A stretch of 34,675 nucleotides of DNA from Bacillota bacterium (GCA_023398495.1 JAEWSG010000213.1:1-34675); one strand, 5' to 3'. Shown: positions 1 through 10,025, counted from the first letter of the stretch. Notes: generated by a model not told the origin, from the letters alone. Numbers and translations: made by a program.

Positions 1-107
1 AAGGTCGTTGAAGCTAGGTGTGATATAAGCCACTTGATACTAAAGGGTTTCATGTGGTAGAGTTTATGATAGCGATAATTTAGAATTCTTGGTTTTTAGG
101 TGGTAGG
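1..107. other. Unassigned window-edge segment after the truncated KAP gene
   Basis: No gene can be assigned here. On the minus strand the KAP NTPase frame stops at 108 and none of the three frames below it continues a KAP-like C-terminus. On the plus strand a short open stretch enters from the window edge and stops near 58; its roughly 19 residues match nothing I recognise. The segment may be the far side of an insertion or deletion junction that removed the end of the KAP gene, but no terminal repeat can be seen. Confidence 0.3.
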
Positions 108-1121
108 CTATAAACATAGCGTATCCATTCTTGGATTAATATTTACTTCTTCAAACAATTTAGATAACAATTTCTGTGGTAAAAACTTTTTAAATTCTTT
201 ATAGTAATCACAATTATAATCAATTTGTGCTTCTCTTGATACTACTTTTGAGTTTAGGATGCAATCAATATAAGTCTCTATTGATTTCTCGTTTAATGAA
301 GGAATATTAAATGGAACTTGAATAATCTTCTCCAAATATTCTCTGGAGAAATTTTTAAAACTATTACGTAATTTGTACTCTTGACCTTTTTCCGAAGGTG
401 TTTCACTTTCCTCAATGAATCGTAAAAAGTCTTTATATTTTACATTTAATGCATTTTCTAGATACTCCTTGTCACAGCCCAAGAAGAATATACAATTTTC
501 TGAATTAAGCACTAATTTAATGGATTCAATTACTTCCATAACCTTTTCAGTAGGACATCGGTCAACATCATCAACAAAAACCACTACTTTTTTTGTTGAA
601 AAAATCTCTGCATCTAATATAAATTTGATTGTTTCTTTTAAAGCATAACTTTCAGATATATATTCATCAACAATTTGCTTTTGACTCTCAAAACTTAATT
701 TTGAAAAATCGTACTCAACCTTGGCTAACTTAAAGTCTGATGTAATTTTTAGAGGTTTAACAATAGCTTTGAATAATGACGCCAATCTATCGGGTTGTTT
801 CTTCTCCTCGTTACACAAATCATACTCAACTGTCTTATACAATTTTGCTAAGAATGTAGCTACAAAGTTATTATCATTTCCGTACTCCCAAGGGTTCATG
901 TCAATAGTAAAGAACTTATTGGTTTTGTCTAAACGTTCTTTTACCAAGTTCATAAAAGTCGACTTACCTACTCCCCATTTTCCATGTATACCAAAAACAA
1001 TTGGTAGACTCATAAGATTATTGTGATTACATATTAAATACTCAAAAGCCTCAATATAAGGTAAATATCCTAAATAATCTGCATCACTTATACAGTCATT
1101 TATAAAGTTTGATGTAGTCAT
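108..1121 (-). CDS. KAP-family P-loop NTPase, probably C-terminally truncated
   Basis: This 337-residue protein has the KAP NTPase signature. The Walker A loop is GKWGVGKS (about residues 47-54) and the Walker B segment is VVVFVDDVDRC (about 180-190), followed by the conserved run leading to FFLGCD. KAP NTPases are often membrane-associated and several occur in phage-defence islands; no membrane helix is evident here. I chose ATG at 1121 rather than TTG at 1127 because the GGGGG ribosome site is ten bases from the ATG and only four from the TTG. The gene follows dptH by about 34 bases on the same strand, so it is probably co-transcribed with the restriction genes. The protein ends at INPRMDTLCL, just where relatives continue into an NPR-x-x-KRF segment, so the C-terminus is probably lost. 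Family assignment is strong; truncation is inferred. Confidence 0.8.
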   Translation of the reverse strand: MTTSNFINDCISDADYLGYLPYIEAFEYLICNHNNLMSLPIVFGIHGKWGVGKSTFMNLVKERLDKTNKFFTIDMNPWEYGNDNNFVATFLAKLYKTVEYDLCNEEKKQPDRLASLFKAIVKPLKITSDFKLAKVEYDFSKLSFESQKQIVDEYISESYALKETIKFILDAEIFSTKKVVVFVDDVDRCPTEKVMEVIESIKLVLNSENCIFFLGCDKEYLENALNVKYKDFLRFIEESETPSEKGQEYKLRNSFKNFSREYLEKIIQVPFNIPSLNEKSIETYIDCILNSKVVSREAQIDYNCDYYKEFKKFLPQKLLSKLFEEVNINPRMDTLCL

Positions 1122-1155
1122 AAGCAATAAACCCCCACAATAATTCTTCTAAATA

Positions 1156-4100
1156 TCATTTATTCACCAATTCCCAAAAAGCTTTATCCTTAATTAAAAC
1201 TGGTTCTACCTTACCATCCAACTTAACCATACTATTGTGCTTCTCCAATTGCTTAACCTTATTTAAAATACTATCTTCCTCAGCTTTCGACTGGGTATTA
1301 TAAATATACCTAACATCCTTATTACTTACATCAGTCACCCTATGCACTACCCAAGTTGAAATATAATTCTCATATTCGTTATCGCCTGTTGAAAAATGGC
1401 TTAATAACTGAGTAGAAAGAATTGTCCCAACACCAAACTCTCTTCCTTCCTTCATAATCTTCTTTATAGCTCTGAAATCCTTGCTTAAAAAGTTATCTGC
1501 CTCATCGACCAATATCATCTTTGTAATTTCTCGATAATTGCCATCAATTACACTATGACCAGTAACCTGCATTTGGTTATAAAATATATCCAAAGTAACA
1601 GCAACTACAAGATTTTGAATGGTTTCATTATTTCCAGATAAGTCAATTACAGTCACGCCATCAATTATTTCAAAAAGCGGTTTGGTTTTTGATGGATCGG
1701 ATTCAAAAATCCTAAACAATGACAAATCAGCTAAAGCACTATATAAGCTATCTTCTTTAACATTCTCCCTATCTTTATATATTGAATAAACATCCTCAAT
1801 AGTAGGGGGAAATCTATTCCAAGTACTTTCATCGCTAATATCGATACCTCTTTTTTTGTAAGCTTCAAGTATTAATTCTCTTAATGAATTCTTCTGGACA
1901 TGTCCCAGATTAAAAGCCGTTGAAATAGTTTCCTTCAGATTATCTGCAGTATGTAAAGGTAATAGTGGTTTAGGATTATCCGTCAGGAATAAAGCCAAAG
2001 GATTATACGGCAAATTAAACAATTTATATACCTTGGCATTTGTAGCCTCTACAAAGTCAGGTTTTATATAGTCACCTTTATAGTCAAAAATTATTATTCC
2101 AATTTTTGTTCCGTTCACATTATTAACAGAATTAGTATATAACTGCGTGATTAATGATTTTGTAAACTGAGTTTTTCCAGTTCCCATTGTTCCAATAATA
2201 CCAGTATTGGTATGCATTACTTTATGAGTTGATGTTGGATACCAATAAACTGGAATATTATCAAGCTTTGAATGCCCAAATAATATTTTCATTTCTTCTT
2301 TCTTAACTGGTATTTCTTTTTTAGTTTCAGATATAACTTCTTCTACAGCAGTTGTTATAGTCTCGGCATCAGAGTTGGTGCTAATATTAGTCTCTGTTTG
2401 AACCTCATCTTCAGATATATTACTGGCTTTATATTTATTTATAAGCATTTCATCCTGACTTAAATCACAGGTACCATTCACATAGTATTCTTTCAGATTT
2501 TCCATATCCTTAAGAATATTTGTGTATCCGTCATTTTCAATTAAAGTTATAACCCGAATATCATCCTGCATTTTCATAGTTCTATCATAAGCATGCTTTT
2601 TAAATGATAATACAGCCCCTCGACCAATAAACCAATCCAATTCATTGCTTATATCATAATCATTATTTAAAAGCTTCATCCTAACTGAACTATTAATAAT
2701 CTTATCCCAATTCTGTTGAGGCCATATATCATACAGTTTCATTTTTTCTGCACTTACTATAGCTAATTGAATAAGAAAGTTCCTGTATAAAACACTTATA
2801 TATTTACTGTCATTTAACTTTTCATCCAGCAAGTTTCTTGTTTTTTGAGCCTGTTCTACTGCCTTATTTATAACATTAGCTTCATTTTCGCCAATTTTGA
2901 CCTCTATCGGGTAATAATGAACTTTAATTTTATCGTCTTTCTCTTGTATTCCAATTAGCAATATATCATCGCTTAATCTTCCTTTTACCCCCAATGATTT
3001 TGCAGAAAATAATCCATCCCCTTTTGACAATCCAGTTCCACCGGAAATTCTCAATATTTCCTCTAAAGACACAGGAATCCATATTATATCTGGATGAAAA
3101 AAATAAGCCAGACTTATCTTTACAGCTGACAAAATACTCAACTTTTCCTTTGGAAAGTGATTATTATAAGAAATCATCCTAAGAAGCCAATCTCCATTTA
3201 ATGCATTAAATAAATCTATAACTTTAGTTATTTCGCCTTCGTGTACAGTTAGATTTTTTTGTAACAAATATTCCTCTATGATAGCCTGATATTGCTTTGA
3301 CCTTCTTGTAACAGTTATAGCATCATAACCACTTGATGAAGTGTACTGATCGCTATAATGAATAATTAGTAAGTCATTTGCTTCATCTTCAGGCTTAAAA
3401 AAGTTCAAATCAACTTTAGGTTCAATAAAAGTCACCCAATGAGACGTGTTATACACTTGATCTAGAGATTTCTTATCCTTTTCTGATATTGCTGTTATAA
3501 TACATTCCGAATGATTATATGGATCAAGCTTTCTTGCTGTTCTCGCCAATGAGTTCAGTTTCACAGACAGGTCAAGCAAAATGTTATTGTTTTCACTCAT
3601 AAATTTAGTTCCAAAACCTGTCCTATATGAATCACCAATATATACAGAAGGTACCCCTGACATTAAACCATCTAATGATACGCCTGAACTAATATCTGCC
3701 ATTTTACCATAAGTCTCTTTTACGTGATGATCCATTTGGTAAAAAGCAATATGACAATACTCATAATCCTGGCAAGAGTTATCCTTCATATAAAAATGAA
3801 CTTTTTCTCTAAATATATTAAGAATCTCTTCTTCTGTATAAATATCACTGTCTAATCTTATTCCAAATTCATCTTTTACTTGTTGAGTATCATTGTAAAA
3901 TGATATCTCTTCAAAAACATTAGTAGTATTTCCTTCACTATAAATATACAAACTAATTGGTAATAACTCTTTAAGTTTCTTTTTACTATTTAGTTCACTT
4001 AAATAGTATTCAATTATTCCTTGTAGAATTTCTTTACAATCGCCCAAATTTATGAGTTTTAATATTATTGGACTACTATTATTTATAAATAAGTATGAAA

Positions 4101-6309
4101 AATGCTCTACAAATTCACTTATCTTATCTTTTGCAAGCCTTGCAACATAAGCTCTAGATCCTTTATATCTTGGAATCTTATAATTCACATAATAACTCCA
4201 TTCCGGAGCAACTTGCTGTTCAATAGGTTTATAGATTTTATCATAATCACTGTTTATATATGGTAAAAGATTGATCGGACTTAACCTTTTCAAGTAGTTG
4301 TCGTCTATTTCATCATTACCGATTACATCATTTAAAACTACCTGATATGCTACATTTAAAGGATGTAACGGAGTAAATATTATTTCTTTTTCTTCAATTG
4401 TCCTCTCAATTGTACCTAATTTAATCAAATCCCTTTGTGAAGAATTTAACGGAACACTATCTTGAATGTCACTGACCAGTTCAATAAATTTTGATACATA
4501 CTTAACAGACAATACTCTTAAAGCACCATCCATATATGTCAAGCTAGGCAATAAACCTCTAACCTTATAGTATTTAATTAAATCCAAATATAGCTTTCTT
4601 AACTCACTATCAATATTTATTTCTTCAGACTCAATTTTTCTTTCATCATTTTCTATGAAATATAAACCTTCATCTTCAATAATTTTCAATTCCAAATCAA
4701 TGTGATATTTGAAATCTTTCTTAGCATAATACTCTTTTGTTCCATGCACAAATTTATTATTATCCTTGTACTCAAAATTAAGTTTATGCTCTCTTTTTAA
4801 TTTCCAAGCCTTTATGCCTGTTATTTCATCAGGCTTTTCAATCTGCTCTCTTAACGCTAATGGTATCACTGAATTGCAATAATCAAGCTGTATTCTGATA
4901 AATTCGTGTTCATTATCCTGTTCATCCAGTTCCTTAATCAATGTTAATGATTGGTTTTCTGACAGTAATTGAACATCTACGCAATACTCTTTAATTGTTT
5001 CTTCAATTGGCTGTATTGCTTTTGGGTTTAAAACCAATTTATCATCATCTGTATTTATCGCTATAAATCTATCTTTAGATTTTATATAATTCACTGTATA
5101 ACAGGATTTAATATCTGATAAAATATTTTCGGTACACTCAACCACAGCTATCCTAAATTCATACTTTACATCCTCATCTTTATATGTAACCTTACAAAAA
5201 GTTGTCTTTCCAACACTGTGATTAATTATTGTTCGTATTTTCTTACCAGCCTGTGATGAACTTGAAATCTTCTTATCATCATCAATTATATATTGACTTT
5301 TAGTATAGTCATCAAAGTTAAATTCAATCGCAATTTTTTCAAGCCTTTCACGATTAAAAATTGTAATATTTCTAATCCTTGATTTAGCTTTTGATTCAGC
5401 TTCCGGCCTTTCCCAATACACTAATCCCTCTTCTGTTAATTTCTTTTCTTTTTCAATATATCCAATAACAGAAGCATTCTTTTTATTTTCATACGAATCC
5501 ACAACATATCTGAAGTCTGTTTTTTCCCAATCTTTTGCTTTAAGCTTCTCAATACCTTTATCATCAAAGAATTTTTCTAAATCCTCATCAGGGTTTCCAT
5601 ACTTATGAATTTTATCAACAGTTGAAAACAGGAAGAAATTTAATTTAATCCTCTCTTTTGCTTGAGCCACAGGTACTGTATCAAGATCAGCATCATAAAA
5701 CAAACCGAAATCTATGTAGTTTTCATAAGTAAGCGTACTATTTTGTATGGCATTTAGCAGGTATTCATATTCGAATATTGATGAAGCATCATCAAATATT
5801 TCCTTATTTTTATGCTCAAGCACTCTTTCCATCAAAAGTTTATCTGTTTTACTTAATCTAGAGTTATGTATTACTTTATTTATATCTCCGACAACAGTTT
5901 TAATATTTATGGGCATACCCTCTTTATGAAGACTCTCAGCACCTTTTATTAAGCTATCTAACGTAGTATGATGAATAAACAATATACATGTATTTATAAA
6001 CTGTCCTTCAGTTCCAACTTTATTTCTTAACAATGTCATAAAATCAGGCTGGATCCCGTCAATAGTAGCACTAACTATTATCCTTAATCCATCTGTTATG
6101 ATGCAAAATGTTTCATAAGTTAATATCCCGTCTTCATTATAATATTCAAACTTTTCTACATTTGGATATTGTAACAATGTATTATATAGTTCCCTAACTT
6201 GAAATTCATTTTCAAATTGTATGCTAAACCTATCTCCACTCTTCAACTGCCTTGAGGAGAAAAAAGAAACTATTTTTTTAGTAAGATATTTATAAAATTG
6301 ATTTGACAT
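1156..6309 (-). CDS. dptH: DptH: phosphorothioate-dependent restriction ATPase with nuclease-like motif
   Basis: Size (1,717 residues), position and motifs fit DptH/DndH, the largest subunit of the DptFGH restriction complex, which acts on DNA lacking phosphorothioate marks. The last 350 residues form a HerA/FtsK-like motor: Walker A GTMGTGKT near residue 1,373 and Walker B MILVDEADNF near 1,600. Upstream, around residues 1,110-1,140, the pattern SDDILLIGI followed by YPIEVKIG resembles a PD-(D/E)XK nuclease core, with Glu and Lys at about 1,136 and 1,138. The first 1,100 residues are otherwise unrecognised. I prefer ATG at 6309, nine bases after GGGG and overlapping dptG by 20 bases, over TTG at 6342. 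It is third in dptF-dptG-dptH. Family assignment is confident; the nuclease reading is my inference. Confidence 0.88.
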   Translation of the reverse strand: MSNQFYKYLTKKIVSFFSSRQLKSGDRFSIQFENEFQVRELYNTLLQYPNVEKFEYYNEDGILTYETFCIITDGLRIIVSATIDGIQPDFMTLLRNKVGTEGQFINTCILFIHHTTLDSLIKGAESLHKEGMPINIKTVVGDINKVIHNSRLSKTDKLLMERVLEHKNKEIFDDASSIFEYEYLLNAIQNSTLTYENYIDFGLFYDADLDTVPVAQAKERIKLNFFLFSTVDKIHKYGNPDEDLEKFFDDKGIEKLKAKDWEKTDFRYVVDSYENKKNASVIGYIEKEKKLTEEGLVYWERPEAESKAKSRIRNITIFNRERLEKIAIEFNFDDYTKSQYIIDDDKKISSSSQAGKKIRTIINHSVGKTTFCKVTYKDEDVKYEFRIAVVECTENILSDIKSCYTVNYIKSKDRFIAINTDDDKLVLNPKAIQPIEETIKEYCVDVQLLSENQSLTLIKELDEQDNEHEFIRIQLDYCNSVIPLALREQIEKPDEITGIKAWKLKREHKLNFEYKDNNKFVHGTKEYYAKKDFKYHIDLELKIIEDEGLYFIENDERKIESEEINIDSELRKLYLDLIKYYKVRGLLPSLTYMDGALRVLSVKYVSKFIELVSDIQDSVPLNSSQRDLIKLGTIERTIEEKEIIFTPLHPLNVAYQVVLNDVIGNDEIDDNYLKRLSPINLLPYINSDYDKIYKPIEQQVAPEWSYYVNYKIPRYKGSRAYVARLAKDKISEFVEHFSYLFINNSSPIILKLINLGDCKEILQGIIEYYLSELNSKKKLKELLPISLYIYSEGNTTNVFEEISFYNDTQQVKDEFGIRLDSDIYTEEEILNIFREKVHFYMKDNSCQDYEYCHIAFYQMDHHVKETYGKMADISSGVSLDGLMSGVPSVYIGDSYRTGFGTKFMSENNNILLDLSVKLNSLARTARKLDPYNHSECIITAISEKDKKSLDQVYNTSHWVTFIEPKVDLNFFKPEDEANDLLIIHYSDQYTSSSGYDAITVTRRSKQYQAIIEEYLLQKNLTVHEGEITKVIDLFNALNGDWLLRMISYNNHFPKEKLSILSAVKISLAYFFHPDIIWIPVSLEEILRISGGTGLSKGDGLFSAKSLGVKGRLSDDILLIGIQEKDDKIKVHYYPIEVKIGENEANVINKAVEQAQKTRNLLDEKLNDSKYISVLYRNFLIQLAIVSAEKMKLYDIWPQQNWDKIINSSVRMKLLNNDYDISNELDWFIGRGAVLSFKKHAYDRTMKMQDDIRVITLIENDGYTNILKDMENLKEYYVNGTCDLSQDEMLINKYKASNISEDEVQTETNISTNSDAETITTAVEEVISETKKEIPVKKEEMKILFGHSKLDNIPVYWYPTSTHKVMHTNTGIIGTMGTGKTQFTKSLITQLYTNSVNNVNGTKIGIIIFDYKGDYIKPDFVEATNAKVYKLFNLPYNPLALFLTDNPKPLLPLHTADNLKETISTAFNLGHVQKNSLRELILEAYKKRGIDISDESTWNRFPPTIEDVYSIYKDRENVKEDSLYSALADLSLFRIFESDPSKTKPLFEIIDGVTVIDLSGNNETIQNLVVAVTLDIFYNQMQVTGHSVIDGNYREITKMILVDEADNFLSKDFRAIKKIMKEGREFGVGTILSTQLLSHFSTGDNEYENYISTWVVHRVTDVSNKDVRYIYNTQSKAEEDSILNKVKQLEKHNSMVKLDGKVEPVLIKDKAFWELVNK

Positions 6310-7714
6310 ATTGAGCATCCCCGCTATCACTTTTTTTCTCAAGAATATTTAGTTTTTCATAAATTTCAACTATTTTATATTTTGAATCTCTATCAAACCA
6401 AATACCCCTGTGTTCAAATTCCTTAAATAAAAGGTTGAGCCTCAGTTTATCACCTTTTGGAATACATAACTTTGTTATAAAAACAAGATATTCTTCTGTG
6501 ATATTCAATGTATATCCAAGCTGCCCACGAATTTTTAGAAAATTAGCTTTACAGAACTCTTCAAACCATTCAAAATAGTTTTTGCATCGTTCCGTTCTTT
6601 GTAAAGTAAATTGAAAATAAATACTTTTATATAATTCATAAATCCTATTTAATACAGGATTAGAATACTTACCTTCAACAGGATTCATTTCCTCCCAAAC
6701 AACATCGCCAATGCAGAATTTATAAAGTTTGATAATCTCCTTTATCTCTTCATCTAATGCTATTAATTCTTGATTATCCAACTCACAGATTATCTTTTTT
6801 AATTCTAAGTAAGAATATGGTCCCTTACTTTCATTTCGCCTATGATTCAAGATTTCCAGACAATTTATATGCGGAAACAAAACTTTCCAATTACCTTTAA
6901 GTACTTCCCATCCTTTCATATAGCTTGTCCTTGTTCTTGAAGTACTTTCAGTATCAAGATTAAAATATAATTCATTGGCACAACTTACATCAGCATCAAA
7001 CATTTCGTTTAATTTTAGTATTAGTTGTGAAACGTAGAAAAAGTAATAATACTTTATAAGCTTTTCAAAATCATCTACAAAAAACCGGGTATCTTCAATC
7101 ATAGTTTTTAGGTCTTTTTGAAACAACTTAGATATAAAAGGCGTATATACCTTATACTTATTAGGCTCAAATTTGCTACTCTCCTCATTAAGGTCCGGAA
7201 GGGACTCAAGCATAAGCTTATATAATAAATTTTGTGGTTTAGTATAAAATTTATCTTTGAGAATTTCCTTTGTTTCTCCTGAACTTAATACATTAAAAAT
7301 AAACTGACCAATTTTCTTATGGACATAAGATTTTTCCGCCGTTATATAATTACATACTTTAGGGTGAAATATCTGTAAATTATCATTGTTATCAAAAAAA
7401 AGATTATTAATTATGTCTATGAAAGAAGATTTTTTTTGCTCATTATCAAAGTTAACCTTTTCAATAAGCTTATTTATCAAGATTTCTTTACTAAACTTAC
7501 CCTTTATTTTTTTATCTGTAAGCAGCCTTGATAGCTCTCCTAACACCACACTAAAGTTAATGATATAATCCTTGTTTTCCTTTTTAAAATTTGTTACAAA
7601 CGGAAGCAATACAATAGTATTTCCAGTGTTGTGTTGTAATTTAACCTGTTCCGTACTCGTTTCATCAATTTTATAATTTTTTTTAAATTCATCTATTAAT
7701 ATTCTATATTCCAT
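6290..7714 (-). CDS. dptG: DptG: phosphorothioate-dependent restriction subunit
   Basis: This 474-residue protein lies between dptF and dptH, where DptG/DndG belongs, and has the usual length of about 450 residues. I see no catalytic motif, signal peptide or membrane segment. It is charged and helix-rich, with many Lys, Glu and Tyr, so it looks like a structural or bridging subunit. The frame is open back to 7756, but ATG at 7714 has GGAGG seven bases upstream and begins one base after the dptF stop, so it is the likely start. Its end overlaps dptH by 20 bases, which points to translational coupling and fixed stoichiometry in the complex. The call rests mostly on order, length and the identity of its two neighbours; on sequence alone it would be hypothetical. 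Confidence 0.8.
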   Translation of the reverse strand: MEYRILIDEFKKNYKIDETSTEQVKLQHNTGNTIVLLPFVTNFKKENKDYIINFSVVLGELSRLLTDKKIKGKFSKEILINKLIEKVNFDNEQKKSSFIDIINNLFFDNNDNLQIFHPKVCNYITAEKSYVHKKIGQFIFNVLSSGETKEILKDKFYTKPQNLLYKLMLESLPDLNEESSKFEPNKYKVYTPFISKLFQKDLKTMIEDTRFFVDDFEKLIKYYYFFYVSQLILKLNEMFDADVSCANELYFNLDTESTSRTRTSYMKGWEVLKGNWKVLFPHINCLEILNHRRNESKGPYSYLELKKIICELDNQELIALDEEIKEIIKLYKFCIGDVVWEEMNPVEGKYSNPVLNRIYELYKSIYFQFTLQRTERCKNYFEWFEEFCKANFLKIRGQLGYTLNITEEYLVFITKLCIPKGDKLRLNLLFKEFEHRGIWFDRDSKYKIVEIYEKLNILEKKSDSGDAQYVKSIL

Positions 7715-7715
7715 A

Positions 7716-9479
7716 CTAAACCTCCGTAAAAGTGTATTCATTAAAACTCTTATCAAAGGATAAGGAATATCTTGTTATATTTTCACCCAGTTTTTCCTCA
7801 AATAACAACGAATTTTCCTGTTCACCTAACAACATAATTTTATCAATAAACTCCATAAAACCAACAAAGTTCTCTTTATCTTTCTTATTTGGCCTGTAGC
7901 CATTACATACTTTCTTTAATAACAAATATAAAAAATAGTCAATACTAATTTCATATCCTTCATTGGAATCATCTTTTTTAAACTTCATTAAAAGATGTGG
8001 CAAAAATCTATATAATTCAAAATCCGTATTCTCTTTCAATGTAGATACATCAGGTTCAATATTATGCTTTTGACTTATTTTATACTTTAACTGATTTCTA
8101 CCTATAAACAGATTTATAGTGTTGTTTGAACTGTCCCCGTTCCATTTATAAATAGACTCTTTTATGTTTTTATAAAGAATCTTTAAATTAGATTTATTTC
8201 CTTTATTCTGCAAATACAAATTTTTAACAAATTCATAATAAATTTTATCATTTAAATCTATACTATCAATTCTGGGCTTGAACTTATATAATCGAACAAA
8301 TAACTTTACTAGTTTATCCTTCTTCTCTTTCATGCTATCAATAAAACTCATATCTGACAGGATGTTCTCTAAAGTTGCATATCCAGTCATTTCAATATAT
8401 GCATCAAATAATGAATATATATTGTCAATTGTATTTAGTTTTATAATAATCTCATCCAACTTTTCTGATCTTCTATTAATTGGATCAAGATTTGATATAA
8501 TATCAAATATATTGGATAGTTCTTTATGTTCGAATAACATATATGGAGTTGAAAATGAAATATATTCCTCAAAACTTAAAGCACTAATCTTATCTTTTAT
8601 TTCATCTGAAGGAACAGATTCAAAGTATATATTGACTATTGAATCATAAATAAAATTAAGAAATGCTCTGGTAGATATAATCAATTTATATTTTACTATG
8701 CCTTCAATAAGAATTTGAATCAGCTTATCTTTATTATCCTTATCGGATAAAAACTCATAATTAAATTTTATTGGGCACTTGTTTGCACAAATACAGGAAT
8801 TCAGGCACTTTTCTTTATATGCACGGTAAAACACATTATTAGAGCTGTTTTCTGTTATTTTCTTCAATAATTCTTTCATGTATTCTGAGCGAGTACCTTC
8901 AGGAACAAGACTGTATAAGTGGTAGTCACTAAAATTTATAAATTGAAAATTACTATTTTCATCAAAGCTATTGTCAACTACTTTTGAATCAAGAATATTT
9001 TTAGATATTACATAATTTCGAAGTTTTGAAAATACAGTCTTATAATCCGAGTCAATAAAATTACTCAATGCTCCGAGGTTTATTGCAAGTATAAGCTTTT
9101 TACATCTTTCATTAACCAAATTTTCATCATTAAAATCATTTAACACATCACACAAAGTATCTATTGACGTTTTCTTTGGCTCAAAACTTTCTGTTGCATC
9201 ATTATGAATTTGAAAATTTGAAGCTATGTATGGATATTTCTCCTTAAGATAAGAGATAAGGTGGGACTTACCGTCACCAACACCCCCACAAACTAAAATG
9301 AGTTGCGACTTAGTTGATTGTAAACATTTATCAAGTAATTCTTTAAGTTCTCTCTGAACTTTTCTCTCAACATGCATATATTTCTTAAAAGTACTGAAGG
9401 ACTGTATATTTTCTACTGCTTCCTTGGATGACTCTTTTAACTTTTTTAACACTTCAATTAAGCATAGATTATCATTCAT
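7716..9479 (-). CDS. dptF: DptF: phosphorothioate-dependent restriction ATPase
   Basis: This 587-residue protein opens the dptFGH operon. A Walker A loop, GGVGDGKS, lies at residues 65-72, followed by an ATPase-like core; DptF/DndF proteins are P-loop ATPases of about 540-600 residues. A tight cysteine group (Cys 225, 229, 231 and 235; CX3CXCX3C) could bind zinc or an iron-sulfur cluster. In the known systems DptF, DptG and DptH together attack DNA that lacks phosphorothioate modification. ATG at 9479 is preferred over TTG at 9494 because GGGAG sits eight bases before it. The gene starts 123 bases after the XRE gene ends and may share its transcript or use the -10 box at 9505-9510. The dptBCDE or dndBCDE modification genes are not adjacent. 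Confidence 0.87.
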   Translation of the reverse strand: MNDNLCLIEVLKKLKESSKEAVENIQSFSTFKKYMHVERKVQRELKELLDKCLQSTKSQLILVCGGVGDGKSHLISYLKEKYPYIASNFQIHNDATESFEPKKTSIDTLCDVLNDFNDENLVNERCKKLILAINLGALSNFIDSDYKTVFSKLRNYVISKNILDSKVVDNSFDENSNFQFINFSDYHLYSLVPEGTRSEYMKELLKKITENSSNNVFYRAYKEKCLNSCICANKCPIKFNYEFLSDKDNKDKLIQILIEGIVKYKLIISTRAFLNFIYDSIVNIYFESVPSDEIKDKISALSFEEYISFSTPYMLFEHKELSNIFDIISNLDPINRRSEKLDEIIIKLNTIDNIYSLFDAYIEMTGYATLENILSDMSFIDSMKEKKDKLVKLFVRLYKFKPRIDSIDLNDKIYYEFVKNLYLQNKGNKSNLKILYKNIKESIYKWNGDSSNNTINLFIGRNQLKYKISQKHNIEPDVSTLKENTDFELYRFLPHLLMKFKKDDSNEGYEISIDYFLYLLLKKVCNGYRPNKKDKENFVGFMEFIDKIMLLGEQENSLLFEEKLGENITRYSLSFDKSFNEYTFTEV

Positions 9480-9504
9480 TCCTACAACTCCCAAACATAT
9501 CTAA

Positions 9505-9510
9505 ATTATA
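9505..9510 (-). promoter_or_regulatory. Candidate -10 box for dptFGH
   Basis: On the minus strand a perfect TATAAT lies about 25 bases before the dptF start, in the gap after the XRE gene. No good TTGACA-like box is found 16-18 bases further upstream, so this would be a weak or regulated promoter. The operon could equally be read through from the XRE promoter. The short distance to the start codon leaves a very short leader. Confidence 0.3.
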
Positions 9511-9602
9511 GTTTTAAATAACCCAATAACATTTCACATTAACTGCCTTAAAGAATAGCAGGTACCAAAAATAGAATTATTTTCTGTTAAGTCCAAAAAA
9601 AA

Positions 9603-9992
9603 TTACTCAAAATTGTCTATATTAATCTCTTTCCACATCCTGGTTATTATTTTTACTCTTATTTCTTTTGATTTTTGCATGCTTTCAAGCATTTCACGAA
9701 CATAAGAGTTTGCATATAAAAACTCGAGAATTTTCAAATCACTTTCCTCAAAATTTCTTGGTTTATCATTTATACTAGAAAAGTCCCTAATAGTGCTTCT
9801 TCCAAGAAGCCAATCGATAGAAACATTAAAAAAAACTGAAATGCTAATTAAAGTATCAAAATTAGGTTGGCGAGTACCCAACTCATAACGAGAAACATTT
9901 GCTTTAGAAACATTTAAATGTTTTGCTAAGCCACTTTGAGTTAAATTTTTTTCAAGTCTCAGCATTCTTAGTTTATCGCCAAAATTCACCAT
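9603..9992 (-). CDS. XRE/Cro-family helix-turn-helix regulator
   Basis: A 129-residue protein with an N-terminal HTH_3 domain (about residues 5-60). The motif region LTQSGLAKHLNVSKANVSRY and the following ELGTRQPNFDTL are typical of phage-repressor-type DNA-binding domains. The remaining 65 residues are charged and probably mediate dimerisation. ATG at 9992 is favoured: GGAG is six bases upstream, while the GTG at 9995 is too close to it. The gene precedes dptFGH on the same strand and its own promoter contains a 12-bp palindrome, so it is probably an autorepressor that also controls the restriction operon. That role is inferred from position; the HTH call is direct. Confidence 0.87.
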   Translation of the reverse strand: MVNFGDKLRMLRLEKNLTQSGLAKHLNVSKANVSRYELGTRQPNFDTLISISVFFNVSIDWLLGRSTIRDFSSINDKPRNFEESDLKILEFLYANSYVREMLESMQKSKEIRVKIITRMWKEINIDNFE

Positions 9993-10025
9993 CACCAGCT
10001 CCTACATCTAACATTTTACAACACA

